In this document: positions 16,891-25,509 of the stretch, one piece after another | How positions within the stretch are numbered: position 1 is the first letter of the stretch | Layout of the letters: each line of letters begins with the position of its first letter | From: CAZLLE01 sp964560425 | GTDB lineage: Bacteria > Campylobacterota > Campylobacteria > Campylobacterales > QNZT01 | Direction: 5' to 3' | DNA length: 31,573 nt | NCBI GenBank assembly: GCA_964560425.1 | Contig: CAZLLE010000063.1 | Coordinates: 1 to 31,573 of the forward strand | Translations under genes and position numbers: made by a program | Notes under the pieces: model-generated | Databases searched by the model: none | Told to the model about the DNA's origin: nothing | The model's input: the letters and a program-made list of their open reading frames with translations, nothing else

Positions 16891-17625
16891 CAAATATGTA
16901 AAACGAGAACGAGCAATATCACTAGATATGACATGAATCACCGCCTCTTGAGAGGCAACATTTCCAAAAAGATTAAAACCATTCATAGCCTCTAATGCAG
17001 CTTTTGCCATGCCAACCGAACTACCATTTATCTCTGTATCACCATGATTGATCTTATTACCCCTCTCCCAAATACCAAAATCAGGAGTAGAGTATGTTTT
17101 ACTAACATAATGAACTAAGTTTTGAATAAAATTAACTTCATCCATAGTATATATAATTCGCAAACCAGAAGCTGTCATCTGTGCAATCATAAGAAGATAA
17201 AGAGAGGTTGCATCAAGCTGTAAATGCCCCCACTCATCATCCCCAACTACAGCCAATCCTGTATTTGTACCATATTTGGCATGAAGTGAATCTATAGGAT
17301 TGAGACTCTTTTTAAAAGCTTCAACCCTATCAGATTGTCGCATCATAGCCACAAGAAGACCTCGCATCAACTTAACAACACTCTGAGTCAAAAGAAAACT
17401 TCTATGATGATCTGGGTTATATTTACGATATGAGAGTCCAAGCCCCCAAACACTAAGGATACTATAAACATTATCCCTAACCCAAGCATCCGTATAATCT
17501 CCATGTGCATTTACTGCCGTACTAGCAGGAAGCAATCCCGTAACAGGATCTTGACGAGACAAAATTATCTTATCAACAATCTTAAAATGAGTTTCAAGAG
17601 AACTATTAAGTTTGTTTAAATCCAT
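16888..17625 (-). pseudogene. Truncated phosphorylase-kinase alpha/beta-like (GH15-related) gene, 5' part
   Basis: 245 codons. VTGLLPAS (about residue 28), DAWVRDNVYSILSVWGLGL (46-64), QSVVKLMRGLL, DSLHAKYGTN, GDDEWGHLQLDATS, IAQMTASGL, DEVNFIQNLV, FGIWERG and SSVGMAKAALEA follow the glucoamylase-like domain of eukaryotic phosphorylase kinase alpha/beta subunits, and of the bacterial GH15-class homologues, almost block for block. Full-length members run to at least several hundred residues more. Here homology stops at about residue 242 (RSRFT), where the IS608-like element begins; Tyr-Leu-stop is contributed by the IS. The remainder is absent from the window. Probably involved in glycogen or alpha-glucan metabolism before disruption. 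It is 46 bp after the Lpd-like gene, so still transcribed with it. Confidence 0.85.
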
Positions 17626-17671
17626 ATAATTAGCCTTTTTTATTAATTATAATATAATATAAACTCTTGTC

Positions 17672-19147
17672 CTATGCTGACCATGTTTTAAAACTAATAT
17701 GTTTAGGAAACGCTTCTGGCTTCAATATTGATTTACCAACTAATACTCTCAAACACTCTACAATTCCCTCTGTCATACTAGGATGAGGATGTATTGTCTT
17801 CATAATATCTTTAATATGTTGTTTATGGTGATCCATCACAGTTGTAACATACATAATAGAGGCAGCCGCTTGTAGTCCTGCTGCTCTCATTCCCAATATC
17901 TTTGGATTCTCTTCATCTGTTACGATCAGTTTAAAAAATCCATTTGTCTCTCTCATAGCAATCGCTCTTGCTACGAGAGAATGTCTATAAAATACAACTT
18001 TATATGAAATTTTTCTCTTTTGGCACTCTTTTTCATTTAGTCCAACAGCTGTAATCTCAGGATTAAAAAACATTATTGTAGATATATTTCTATATCTAAG
18101 AGGAAATGTAATTTTGCCCTCTATCGCTTTGGCGGCAAACCGCCCCTCCATCTCTGCAATATTTACAAGTGCAACACCCCCAGATATATCACCAGCTGCA
18201 TATATATTATCTTTTACTCTACAATTTTCATCAACATTTAATAATCCTCTTTCACTAAGCTCTATACCAATATTTTCAAGCCCCAATCTTTTGAGCGTAG
18301 GAACTCTTCCTATTGATATTAAAATCACATCTACAGCAATAACTTCTGTATGTCCATCTTTATAATCAAGAACAATATCTATATGATTTTTCTCTTTTCT
18401 CACCTCTCTCAGCTTTGCTAAATGGTGAATATTTACACCAATATCAGATAATCTATCACTTGCATAATCGCTTACATCATCATCTTCAAATGGAATAACT
18501 CTCTCTTGTGTATCCAATAAGTGTACTTGAGTTTCACCAAAATTGGCAAAAATTGTTGCAAATTCACACCCAACAATACCAGCCCCTATAATCAAAATTC
18601 TTTTTGGAAATTTTTTGAGTTTCAAAATATGATCAGAAGTGATAATCCTCTCACCATCTACTTCTAACATAGGATGTTTTCGTGGATGAGAACCAGTAGC
18701 AATAATAAAATTTTCAGCCTCAATCTCTACAACTTCACCATCTTTTTTAGTAACCAAAACACTCTTATTTGTCTCAAATTTTGCCCAACCACGAACCAAA
18801 GTAACACTTTTGGAAGAGTTCTCTTTTCTTGAAAATGTCTCAATCTGTGATAAAAGCTGATACTCTCTCTCTCTTGCAGCTTCACAAACACTATCTTTGA
18901 CCTTATCATAATCAACACTAAGACCCGAAGCACGATAACCTCTATCTGTTCTCTTAGCTACTGAATAGTTACTAGAGAGTTCCCATAAGGTCTTGGAGAT
19001 AAGTACACCATTATGGATACTAGCACCACCCATGTTACCACCCTCTACAATACAAACATGATTTCCAAAATCATAAGAACGCATAGCCGAAGCAAATCCA
19101 GCAGGACCAGAACCAATAACACAAACATCAAATTTTAACTTTTTCAC
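17672..19147 (-). CDS. Dihydrolipoamide-dehydrogenase-like flavoprotein lacking the redox-active cysteines
   Basis: A 491-residue pyridine nucleotide-disulfide oxidoreductase homologue. The FAD-binding GSGPAG (about residue 12), second dinucleotide fold IGAGIVGCEFA, the 'YAAGDI' FAD motif and the C-terminal dimerisation domain with HPHPSMTEG are present. The active-site segment, normally GGTCLNVGCIPSK, is GGASIHNGVLISK at residues 40-52: both cysteines are replaced (Ser43, Val48). Soluble transhydrogenases (SthA) keep one of them, so this protein cannot run the lipoamide cycle, and its reaction is unknown; an NAD(P)H:quinone-type or transhydrogenase-like activity is possible. GTG start, supported by AAGGTT upstream. 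It precedes the truncated GH15 gene by 46 bp. Confidence 0.85.
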   Translation of the reverse strand: MKKLKFDVCVIGSGPAGFASAMRSYDFGNHVCIVEGGNMGGASIHNGVLISKTLWELSSNYSVAKRTDRGYRASGLSVDYDKVKDSVCEAAREREYQLLSQIETFSRKENSSKSVTLVRGWAKFETNKSVLVTKKDGEVVEIEAENFIIATGSHPRKHPMLEVDGERIITSDHILKLKKFPKRILIIGAGIVGCEFATIFANFGETQVHLLDTQERVIPFEDDDVSDYASDRLSDIGVNIHHLAKLREVRKEKNHIDIVLDYKDGHTEVIAVDVILISIGRVPTLKRLGLENIGIELSERGLLNVDENCRVKDNIYAAGDISGGVALVNIAEMEGRFAAKAIEGKITFPLRYRNISTIMFFNPEITAVGLNEKECQKRKISYKVVFYRHSLVARAIAMRETNGFFKLIVTDEENPKILGMRAAGLQAAASIMYVTTVMDHHKQHIKDIMKTIHPHPSMTEGIVECLRVLVGKSILKPEAFPKHISFKTWSA

Positions 19148-19203
19148 TAAATAACCTTAAAGATTTAATATAATATATTTTATTTATTAAGCACATTATA
19201 TAC

Positions 19204-20427
19204 CTATATTACATTAATACCTGCCAAAAAACCACTAGAAAAAGACCATTGAAGATTATAACCGCCACATGGACCATCCAAATCCATCACTTCTCCACAA
19301 AAAAATAGACCTTTAATTAATTTACTCTCCATACTATTTGGATTAATCTCCTTCAAAGAGACTCCACCTCTAGTAATCATCGCCATCTTAAAACCATCAT
19401 GACCGATTATAGTAAGTGGAGTCCAAGCAAGAATTTTGATAAGCTTATCTCGTTTTACTCCTGCAATATTTTTGAATTTTTCCAACTCAGCTACTCCAAC
19501 AATCAGACACAACTCTTTTGCAATAGAATATGGAAGAATTTTTTTGATATTTTCAATTATTGGAACATTAGAATTTTTTATAATATTTCGTATCTCATCT
19601 TCATTCATCCCTTTTGTTAAATTCATCAAAATAGGAACTTCTCCATGTTTCTCTAAAATAGGAGTTATCTCTCTTGCAAAATCCAGAACAACAGGACCTC
19701 TAATACCAGAAGATGTAAATATCAGATCACCTTTGGCTCTCAATTTTTTATATTTTGGAAGAGCTATTTTTAATTCAACTTTGGCAATAGTATCTGCACG
19801 ACAATTTTTGCCCCAATCTTCCTTAGTTTTTAGAGGTATCATAGCAGGAAAAGGTGTTTTGATCTTATGACCAACATCAGATGCCAATTTATAACCATCC
19901 CCCTCTGCCCCAAGCTGAGGATATCCAAGACCACCAGTAGCAACTATTACATTTGGGGCATTGTAAATAGTAGAATCTGTTTCTACTCCTACTATTTGGC
20001 TATTTTGAACTATAAGTTTTTCTACTTTTGAAGAAGTAAGTATTTCAATACCTAATTTTTGCATCTCTTTTTGAAGTGCTAATATAATAGTAGATGAGTT
20101 ATGAGTGATTGGAAAAACTCTCTGTCCATCAGGAGAGTGAGTCTCTACACCAATTTTATAAAAAAAGTCAATAAGCCCCTTATAATCCAAAGCTCTCAAA
20201 GCTTGAGTCATAAAACGACCTTCACGACCAAAAGAGGACATAAAAGATTCACTCTCTAAAGTATTGGTAAGATTACATCTTCCACCACCAGTAGCTTTTA
20301 GTTTTGCTCCGATTTTTGGTAATTTTTCCAAAACTAAAACACTCTTACTATTACGAGATGCAACTATCGCACCCATCATTCCAGCTCCACCAGAGCCAAT
20401 GACTATCAGATCATAATCTTTTTTCAT
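19204..20427 (-). CDS. BaiN/HI0933-family FAD-dependent oxidoreductase
   Basis: A 407-residue flavoprotein of the HI0933/YhiN family. The N-terminal FAD-binding motif is IGSGGAGMMGA (about residues 10-20), followed by KLKATGGGRCNLTN, a family hallmark. VATGGLGYPQLGAEGDGY lies mid-protein and the C-terminal GPCGGYNLQWSFSSGFLAG is the usual end. Cytosolic. Members are linked to hydrogenation of bile-acid-like substrates (BaiN) but most have no known reaction. Full length with no missing motifs. It lies 56 bp upstream of the Lpd-like gene on the same strand, so the two flavoproteins may be co-transcribed. Confidence 0.9.
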   Translation of the reverse strand: MKKDYDLIVIGSGGAGMMGAIVASRNSKSVLVLEKLPKIGAKLKATGGGRCNLTNTLESESFMSSFGREGRFMTQALRALDYKGLIDFFYKIGVETHSPDGQRVFPITHNSSTIILALQKEMQKLGIEILTSSKVEKLIVQNSQIVGVETDSTIYNAPNVIVATGGLGYPQLGAEGDGYKLASDVGHKIKTPFPAMIPLKTKEDWGKNCRADTIAKVELKIALPKYKKLRAKGDLIFTSSGIRGPVVLDFAREITPILEKHGEVPILMNLTKGMNEDEIRNIIKNSNVPIIENIKKILPYSIAKELCLIVGVAELEKFKNIAGVKRDKLIKILAWTPLTIIGHDGFKMAMITRGGVSLKEINPNSMESKLIKGLFFCGEVMDLDGPCGGYNLQWSFSSGFLAGINVI

Positions 20428-20525
20428 GTAACCTAACCATATCTTTTATTCACAATCCTATCTATAGCATCAACATATTTAATACCTTTAGTTTTAAAAT
20501 AGATTTTTAAAAGATTGTTCTATAA

Positions 20526-20557
20526 AGTATCATAAGTTTTGCAAAAACTATATGATG
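20526..20557 (-). terminator. Possible terminator after the chemoreceptor gene
   Basis: A dyad of two 6-bp blocks (ATCATA-AGTTTT with AAAACT-TATGAT, one bulged base) just after the chemoreceptor stop at 20569. The T-run on the minus strand is weak, so the call is tentative. Confidence 0.35.
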
Positions 20558-20568
20558 TTAGTGGTTAA

Positions 20569-22389
20569 TTAGGCAGATATTAACTCTTTTGTATCAACGC
20601 TAGATAGACCAATAAGATCTAAAGATTTAAATAACTCTAAAGAGGCTTTTTCCATATCTTGAAGTAGTTTTTCAATATGACTATTTTGAGAACCAGATTC
20701 CAAACTTTTGATTTTAGATACCGCTTCAGCTACATTTTCATGAACTTCTTTATGGAATTTATCCATAGATTGATATATTGTTGATCTATTAATAAAAACT
20801 TTTTTACTAGAATCATCCATGAGTAATTTACTAAATTGACAGCTCTTATGATCAACCATTTTCGCATTTTCATCACCCATTAAAATAGCACTATAACCTT
20901 TTGCTTTAAATGCAATATGATCAAGTTTCAACATATTAGTAAGAACTTTTACAAAAATTTCATCACTCTTTTCACTTATTGTAGTTGAGTTTAATGTTAA
21001 TATTTGAAGTTCATCTTTAAAGTTATCTATTTTATCTTTTGAATTTGAAGCTCTATTTTGAGTATCATTTGCTCGTTCCAAAATATTTATAGAGCTCTGT
21101 TTGATTAGAGCAATGCTAGTTTCTACCTCTAAAGTTGCTTTTTGAGTTCTTTCAGCCAAATTTCTAACCTCATCTGCCACAACAGCAAACCCTTTTCCAT
21201 GTTCACCTGCTCTTGCAGCTTCAATTGCAGCATTAAGTGCCAATAAATTTGTCTGATCTGAAATATCTTTTATAAGTAAAATTATATTATTAATATCTTC
21301 AATACTATGATTTAACTCTTGAGAATTTACTCCAGTTTCATTAATCATTACAACAACATCATCCATAGAGTTACTTATATTATCAATCGTACTGTTTACA
21401 CCATTTGCTATCACTGTTGTTTGCTTATTAATATCATTTAAATTTCCAAGTTCATTAATAATCTTTGACATATTATCTCCAACATCCCCAATATCTCTAT
21501 CACCTGAATTCATATAGATAGTAGATATTCTACTCATTAAAATATCTTTTTGTTTTGATTTCTCAATTTTTTCTCTATGTTCATTTGCAATATCTAATTT
21601 CTCTTGACTATCATTCAACATATTTTGAGCAAAATCCAACAAAAAGTTTAATGCCTTAGAGACTTCACCCAACTCATCGTTATATTTAGGTTCTAATCTA
21701 ATAGTAAAATCTTTATTCTCAATAATTTGTTTAGCTTTTGTTTTTATTTTAGCTAACCTTGAAAGTACTATTTTACTAACCATCAAATGAACAATAAAAA
21801 AAGCAACAAGAACAGAAACTATAAAAGTAACTACTGCCATTTTAATCTTATTAATCTCTCTCATAAGCTCAGAAGTAGATTGGGTAGATAACTTCTGAAA
21901 ATTTACTTGAAGATCTTTTAGGGCATTAAGAGCAGGTTTATCATCTATTTTTATAACACTATCTATTTCACTAATACTCTTACCTTCCGATTTCAACTTA
22001 ACAGCCATTTTCAAGTTTGAATGATATAAATTAAATGTATTTTCAATATGTTTTAAATTTTTAATTTCACTAGCACTAATTGAATCTAATGTTTTATATT
22101 TTTCAATGACATCTTTTAATTTAATATATTTTTTCTCAAATTTAGAGATATAACTATCTCTCCCTCTTATAATATAATTCTTAAATAGGTGTATAGCACC
22201 TCCATATCCAAATGAATCTTTGATATCTGATATATAAACCAACCTCAAATCAACTTGAGAGGTATAATCATTCCAAGCATCTTCAACATCAACTGTTTTA
22301 TTAAAAGCAAATAATCCCAAAAAAATAATAGATACTATAGAGATGCTCATAAGCATCATAAATTTATTTTTAATTGATACATTATTCAT
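20569..22389 (-). CDS. Methyl-accepting chemotaxis protein with C-terminal CZB zinc-binding domain
   Basis: A 606-residue membrane chemoreceptor. First membrane helix about residues 10-29; a periplasmic four-helix sensor (about 30-183) carrying FGYGGAIHLFKNYIIRG near residue 56, a motif seen in other bacterial sensor ectodomains; second helix about 184-205; HAMP about 207-260; signalling hairpin with the conserved tip LLALNAAIEAARAGEHGKGFAVVADEVR. The C-terminal CZB domain (about 480-580) shows DHIAFK, DHKSCQFSKLL and FHKEVHE, the His-Cys-His-His set that binds zinc. CZB receptors respond to zinc or oxidants such as hypochlorite. It starts 50 bp after the dodecaheme cytochrome, so it is probably co-expressed and may report on redox state. 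Confidence 0.9.
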   Translation of the reverse strand: MNNVSIKNKFMMLMSISIVSIIFLGLFAFNKTVDVEDAWNDYTSQVDLRLVYISDIKDSFGYGGAIHLFKNYIIRGRDSYISKFEKKYIKLKDVIEKYKTLDSISASEIKNLKHIENTFNLYHSNLKMAVKLKSEGKSISEIDSVIKIDDKPALNALKDLQVNFQKLSTQSTSELMREINKIKMAVVTFIVSVLVAFFIVHLMVSKIVLSRLAKIKTKAKQIIENKDFTIRLEPKYNDELGEVSKALNFLLDFAQNMLNDSQEKLDIANEHREKIEKSKQKDILMSRISTIYMNSGDRDIGDVGDNMSKIINELGNLNDINKQTTVIANGVNSTIDNISNSMDDVVVMINETGVNSQELNHSIEDINNIILLIKDISDQTNLLALNAAIEAARAGEHGKGFAVVADEVRNLAERTQKATLEVETSIALIKQSSINILERANDTQNRASNSKDKIDNFKDELQILTLNSTTISEKSDEIFVKVLTNMLKLDHIAFKAKGYSAILMGDENAKMVDHKSCQFSKLLMDDSSKKVFINRSTIYQSMDKFHKEVHENVAEAVSKIKSLESGSQNSHIEKLLQDMEKASLELFKSLDLIGLSSVDTKELISA

Positions 22390-22439
22390 ATTTTACGCCT
22401 TTTCGTTTTTAATCTTATACTATCATCGTCAATTAATTA

Positions 22440-24824
22440 TTATTTTTTATAGTTGCGCTTTTTTCTCCATCTCAAAAATAACCAAACAGCAATCCCACCA
22501 AAAATAGGTGGCAATAATAGCTGAAACCAAGCTCCAATATTTAAAAGTTTATGCAAAATATCACTATGCATCTTATTATCAATCTTTATTCCTACCATAT
22601 TTGCGGCATGTGTCATAGCAGAAACAGCTAAATTACCAGCAGGTATACTTTTATGACAACTCAAACAGACTCCTCGACGATCTAGTTTCGATCTTGTTTC
22701 ATTATCTAGTGCAGATGAGAGTCTCCAATGGTCTCCTACTGTTTGAACTTGTTTACCATTTTTGTCTATCAAAACAGAATAGTCATGTTTTAAATTTGGA
22801 GTAGCTGGAATCTGTTCATCAATTTGCAAAGGTAAGACCTCTCTTTCAGCACTCATTAGATCAACAATAGTTGTTTTTGAAGGATCAGAAAAATATTTAC
22901 CACCATTAATTCCATATCCCATAGCTTTAGAATCTGTATGACAACTTTCACACTCACGAGATTTTTTACTTATTGTATGAGGCTGAACAGGAGACATAAC
23001 AATAGAGTTTACACCCTCTTTTCCAGCATCTTCTACATTTGGTAGTTTCCAAATATGATTTTGTAAAAGAGCATTACCACTCTTGCCAATTACAGTAAGC
23101 GTCACCTGACACCCAGGAATAGTAGGAGAAACTCTCCCTTCTCCATTTCTACTAAGAGCGGGATTTTCCCATCTTAAATAAGATCTAGTCTCTGTTACTT
23201 TTCCATCTACCAAAAAATCTTTAAGATCATCTACCTCTCCTGTTTTTCCATTTACATGAGATTTTGAAGCAGCCAAATAGTCTGGGTTTTGTTTTCCTTG
23301 TGAATAATCTATCTTTACATGACAACCATAACATTGAGGAGCCCAAGTGGCATGACAAGTATAACACTCCAATTTATCAGTATGTGCTTTTATCTGATCC
23401 ATAGCAACTATACCCTCTTTTGAGATATTGCCATCTTCTTTTAACTTTTTCAAAGGAGAAAGAGTAATATCTTTGCCAGAGGCTAAATGCATCACAACTT
23501 TATCTCCCTTTCTCACGGCTTTAGTCAAAGGATTACCACGAGCAGAGAGTAAAAAACCATCTCCTATATCTTTTGGAATTGCACCTTGTTTTAGATACTC
23601 TGCTAATATTTTAGTCGTTCCTCTTGATTTTCCAGTTTTTGGTTTTGTATCAAATTCATCACCATAACCAAGAGGTAATTCCCATGGATATTTATCAGTA
23701 GTACCATGACAATCTTGACACTCAATCTCAACAGCACCCAAATTTGCACCCCTGAAAAAACCATCACCATGCATATCATTTGAAGTATGACAATCTTGAC
23801 ATAACATACCCTTACTGTAGTGTATATCTTCGGTTAAATGTAGATATCTCTTAGTATGTAGTTTTGGCTGTCCATTTCCTCTATTATCAAATGTAGCTTG
23901 ATACTCAGTCTCCATCAAACCTTGATAAGATACACCTATTCTCTTTCCACGATTATGACAAGTTGTACAAGTCTCTACAGGAATACCAGAGTAGTTGATA
24001 TCATGAATAGTTACATTTACTTTTCTAGAAGATTGAATAGAGTGAATAAGCATATGCCCATCCTCTTTTTTGTCAATACTTTTATCCTCGCCTTCATATA
24101 ATCCACCATTTGAGTATGGAACATGACACGATGCACAACCAATTCCTCTATAATCTCCCCTTCTTTTTCGCCCTTTTCCACCTGTATGACAACGCAAACA
24201 CTCTTGTCTTAGATAAGTATAAACAGAAAGGCTAGGATCTTTTTCCACCTCATCAGCAGTAGGAGCAGGAGGAAGCTCTTTTGTCTCTTTTAAAAATCCT
24301 TGTGGCTCTAGTAGTGCTAACTCATCCATGTATTTTTGATATATTGTAGTTCCTAATCTCTTATGAGGATCGGGAGATTTACCTCCAAAATTGGTATAAG
24401 TATGTTTATATCCCTCTTTTGCACCAAATCCCCACATAGCACCATGAATTTTACCCTGTTCTGTTGCCATAAGATTATTATTTTGAGCAGAAACCTGCTT
24501 TGGATGACACATGCCACATGTATTTTCATTTATCCATGGACTTGCGGGATATGGATAAAACTCTTTAGGTCCGTTATGATCAGTAAAATAGCCTAGAGTA
24601 CCACTGTGAGCTTTATCTTTTTCACTCTCATATGGATTACCACCATGACAAACAATACAATCATTACCTTTGACCCCTGCCTTGTTGGCAATTTTTAAAA
24701 TTGCTTTCATCATGCTAGAATCTTTTTCCCTAATATCTGCAATACCTTTATGGCACTTTAAACAGCTATTTTCTCCACTATAAAGAGATAGTGTTATTAT
24801 GATCAATAATAGTATTTTTGTCAC
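22440..24824 (-). CDS. Membrane-anchored dodecaheme c-type cytochrome
   Basis: A 794-residue exported multiheme cytochrome. I count twelve CxxCH heme-binding motifs, the first at residues 20-24 and the last near 740: CLKCH, CIVCH, CGMCH, CLRCH, CASCH, CTTCH, CQDCH twice, CYTCH, CYGCH, CESCH and CLSCH. A signal peptide occupies residues 1-17. A single C-terminal helix (LLPPIFGGIAVWLFLRW) followed by a basic tail anchors it in the inner membrane with the hemes in the periplasm. GTG start with AGGAG seven bases upstream. A 240-residue stretch poor in hemes (about 515-650) may form a separate domain. Probably passes electrons between the quinone pool and a periplasmic partner or substrate; the substrate cannot be told. 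Confidence 0.88.
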   Translation of the reverse strand: MTKILLLIIITLSLYSGENSCLKCHKGIADIREKDSSMMKAILKIANKAGVKGNDCIVCHGGNPYESEKDKAHSGTLGYFTDHNGPKEFYPYPASPWINENTCGMCHPKQVSAQNNNLMATEQGKIHGAMWGFGAKEGYKHTYTNFGGKSPDPHKRLGTTIYQKYMDELALLEPQGFLKETKELPPAPTADEVEKDPSLSVYTYLRQECLRCHTGGKGRKRRGDYRGIGCASCHVPYSNGGLYEGEDKSIDKKEDGHMLIHSIQSSRKVNVTIHDINYSGIPVETCTTCHNRGKRIGVSYQGLMETEYQATFDNRGNGQPKLHTKRYLHLTEDIHYSKGMLCQDCHTSNDMHGDGFFRGANLGAVEIECQDCHGTTDKYPWELPLGYGDEFDTKPKTGKSRGTTKILAEYLKQGAIPKDIGDGFLLSARGNPLTKAVRKGDKVVMHLASGKDITLSPLKKLKEDGNISKEGIVAMDQIKAHTDKLECYTCHATWAPQCYGCHVKIDYSQGKQNPDYLAASKSHVNGKTGEVDDLKDFLVDGKVTETRSYLRWENPALSRNGEGRVSPTIPGCQVTLTVIGKSGNALLQNHIWKLPNVEDAGKEGVNSIVMSPVQPHTISKKSRECESCHTDSKAMGYGINGGKYFSDPSKTTIVDLMSAEREVLPLQIDEQIPATPNLKHDYSVLIDKNGKQVQTVGDHWRLSSALDNETRSKLDRRGVCLSCHKSIPAGNLAVSAMTHAANMVGIKIDNKMHSDILHKLLNIGAWFQLLLPPIFGGIAVWLFLRWRKKRNYKK

Positions 24825-24887
24825 TAACCACTCCTATTAAAATTATTTGATTTATTTTTAAAAGTATTATAGCTAGTTCTTATACCA

Positions 24888-24905
24888 ATTCTTATTAATG
24901 AGAAT
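24888..24905. promoter_or_regulatory. Palindromic operator candidate between divergent genes
   Basis: ATTCTTATTAATGAGAAT is an 18-bp dyad with a single mismatch, centred between the dodecaheme cytochrome (start 24824) and the DUF302 gene (start 24969). It contains one Fur-like half-site (AATGAGAAT), but the half-sites point the wrong way for a standard Fur box, so the regulator is unknown. Confidence 0.4.
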
Positions 24906-24968
24906 ATAATCTGTGAGAAGTTAAGTAAATTTCAATTAAAATATCTTTCAAATATTAGGGGAAAAGAT

Positions 24969-25412
24969 ATGAAAAAAATAGTTCTTGGTCTATTGTTGCT
25001 AATAGTGCCATTATTTATAAATGCAAATGATTTAATTATAAAAACAACTCCTTTTGGTGTTAACCAAACAATTTCAAAAATAGAAAATGCTCTAAAGAAG
25101 TATAAAGGAATCAATATCTTTACAATAATTGACCATCAAGCTGGAGCAAAAAAAGCTGGCTTAAAACTCAATGAAGAGAAAGTAATTATATTTGGTAACC
25201 CAAAACTAGGAACACTACTAATGCTCAAAGATCCAAAAGCAGGACTTGATCTACCTCTAAAAATTTTAGTATATAAAGATAATAATCAAAAAACAAAAAT
25301 TGTATATAGAGATCCTCAAAAATGGAAAAAAGGTTTTGATTTAGAGGGGTGTAAACTTATCAATAAAATGGTAAAAGTACTAAATGAAGTTACAATAGAA
25401 GTATCAAAATAA
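24969..25412 (+). CDS. Periplasmic DUF302 protein
   Basis: A 147-residue protein with a Sec signal (residues 1-20, ending FINA) followed by one DUF302 domain. This is recognisable from an N-terminal strand-helix (KTTPFGVNQTISKIENALKKYKGINIF), IDHQAGAKKAGL, FGNPKLGTLLM and LPLKILVYKD. The family is a small alpha/beta fold found alone or fused to redox and metal-related domains; its biochemical role is unknown. AGGGGAAAAG precedes the ATG. It is divergent from the dodecaheme cytochrome gene, with a palindromic operator candidate in the shared intergenic region. Confidence 0.85.
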   Translation: MKKIVLGLLLLIVPLFINANDLIIKTTPFGVNQTISKIENALKKYKGINIFTIIDHQAGAKKAGLKLNEEKVIIFGNPKLGTLLMLKDPKAGLDLPLKILVYKDNNQKTKIVYRDPQKWKKGFDLEGCKLINKMVKVLNEVTIEVSK

Positions 25413-25421
25413 ATTAGACTC

Positions 25422-25484
25422 CTTGCATAACCTATGAGATTAATAGACTCTAACTAATATATTTAATCTTATAGGTTATGCAAG
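25422..25484. repeat. Long inverted repeat (22-bp arms, 19-nt loop)
   Basis: Arms 25422-25443 and 25463-25484 are complementary over 22 bp with one G-T pair. The structure fills the gap between the DUF302 gene and the second ChaA gene. It has no proper T-run on the plus strand, so it may be an mRNA-processing or stability hairpin, a weak attenuator, or a small palindromic repeat unit. No second copy was seen in this window. Confidence 0.7.
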
Positions 25485-25509
25485 AAATCTATCACAAGGA
25501 AGAAGTCAC

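Larger units (their letters stand above)
15183..16897 (-). mobile_element. Complete IS608-like IS200/IS605 element (tnpA + tnpB)
   Basis: The borders can be read from single-strand-transposon signals. At the left end (high coordinate) the minus strand reads TTAC, then the element, whose subterminal imperfect hairpin lies at 16865-16890. At the right end a TTTA-loop hairpin (15195-15213) is followed by TCAA, the right cleavage tetranucleotide of IS608, at 15183-15186. The length of about 1.7 kb and the tnpA-tnpB order match the family. No target duplication is expected or seen. The two flanks belong to different genes. The left border is less certain by a few bases than the right. Confidence 0.85.

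Noticed and set aside
20433..20519. 28-codon minus-strand frame ending KYVDAIDRIVNKRYG just upstream of the BaiN-like gene, looking like a protein C-terminus
   Set aside because: It is bounded by an in-frame stop, has no start codon, and could be chance in AT-rich DNA; no family recognised.
24888..24905. Fur box for the cytochrome/DUF302 promoter
   Set aside because: Half-sites are in the reverse order to a Fur 9-1-9 or 6-1-6 site; kept only as an unassigned palindrome.
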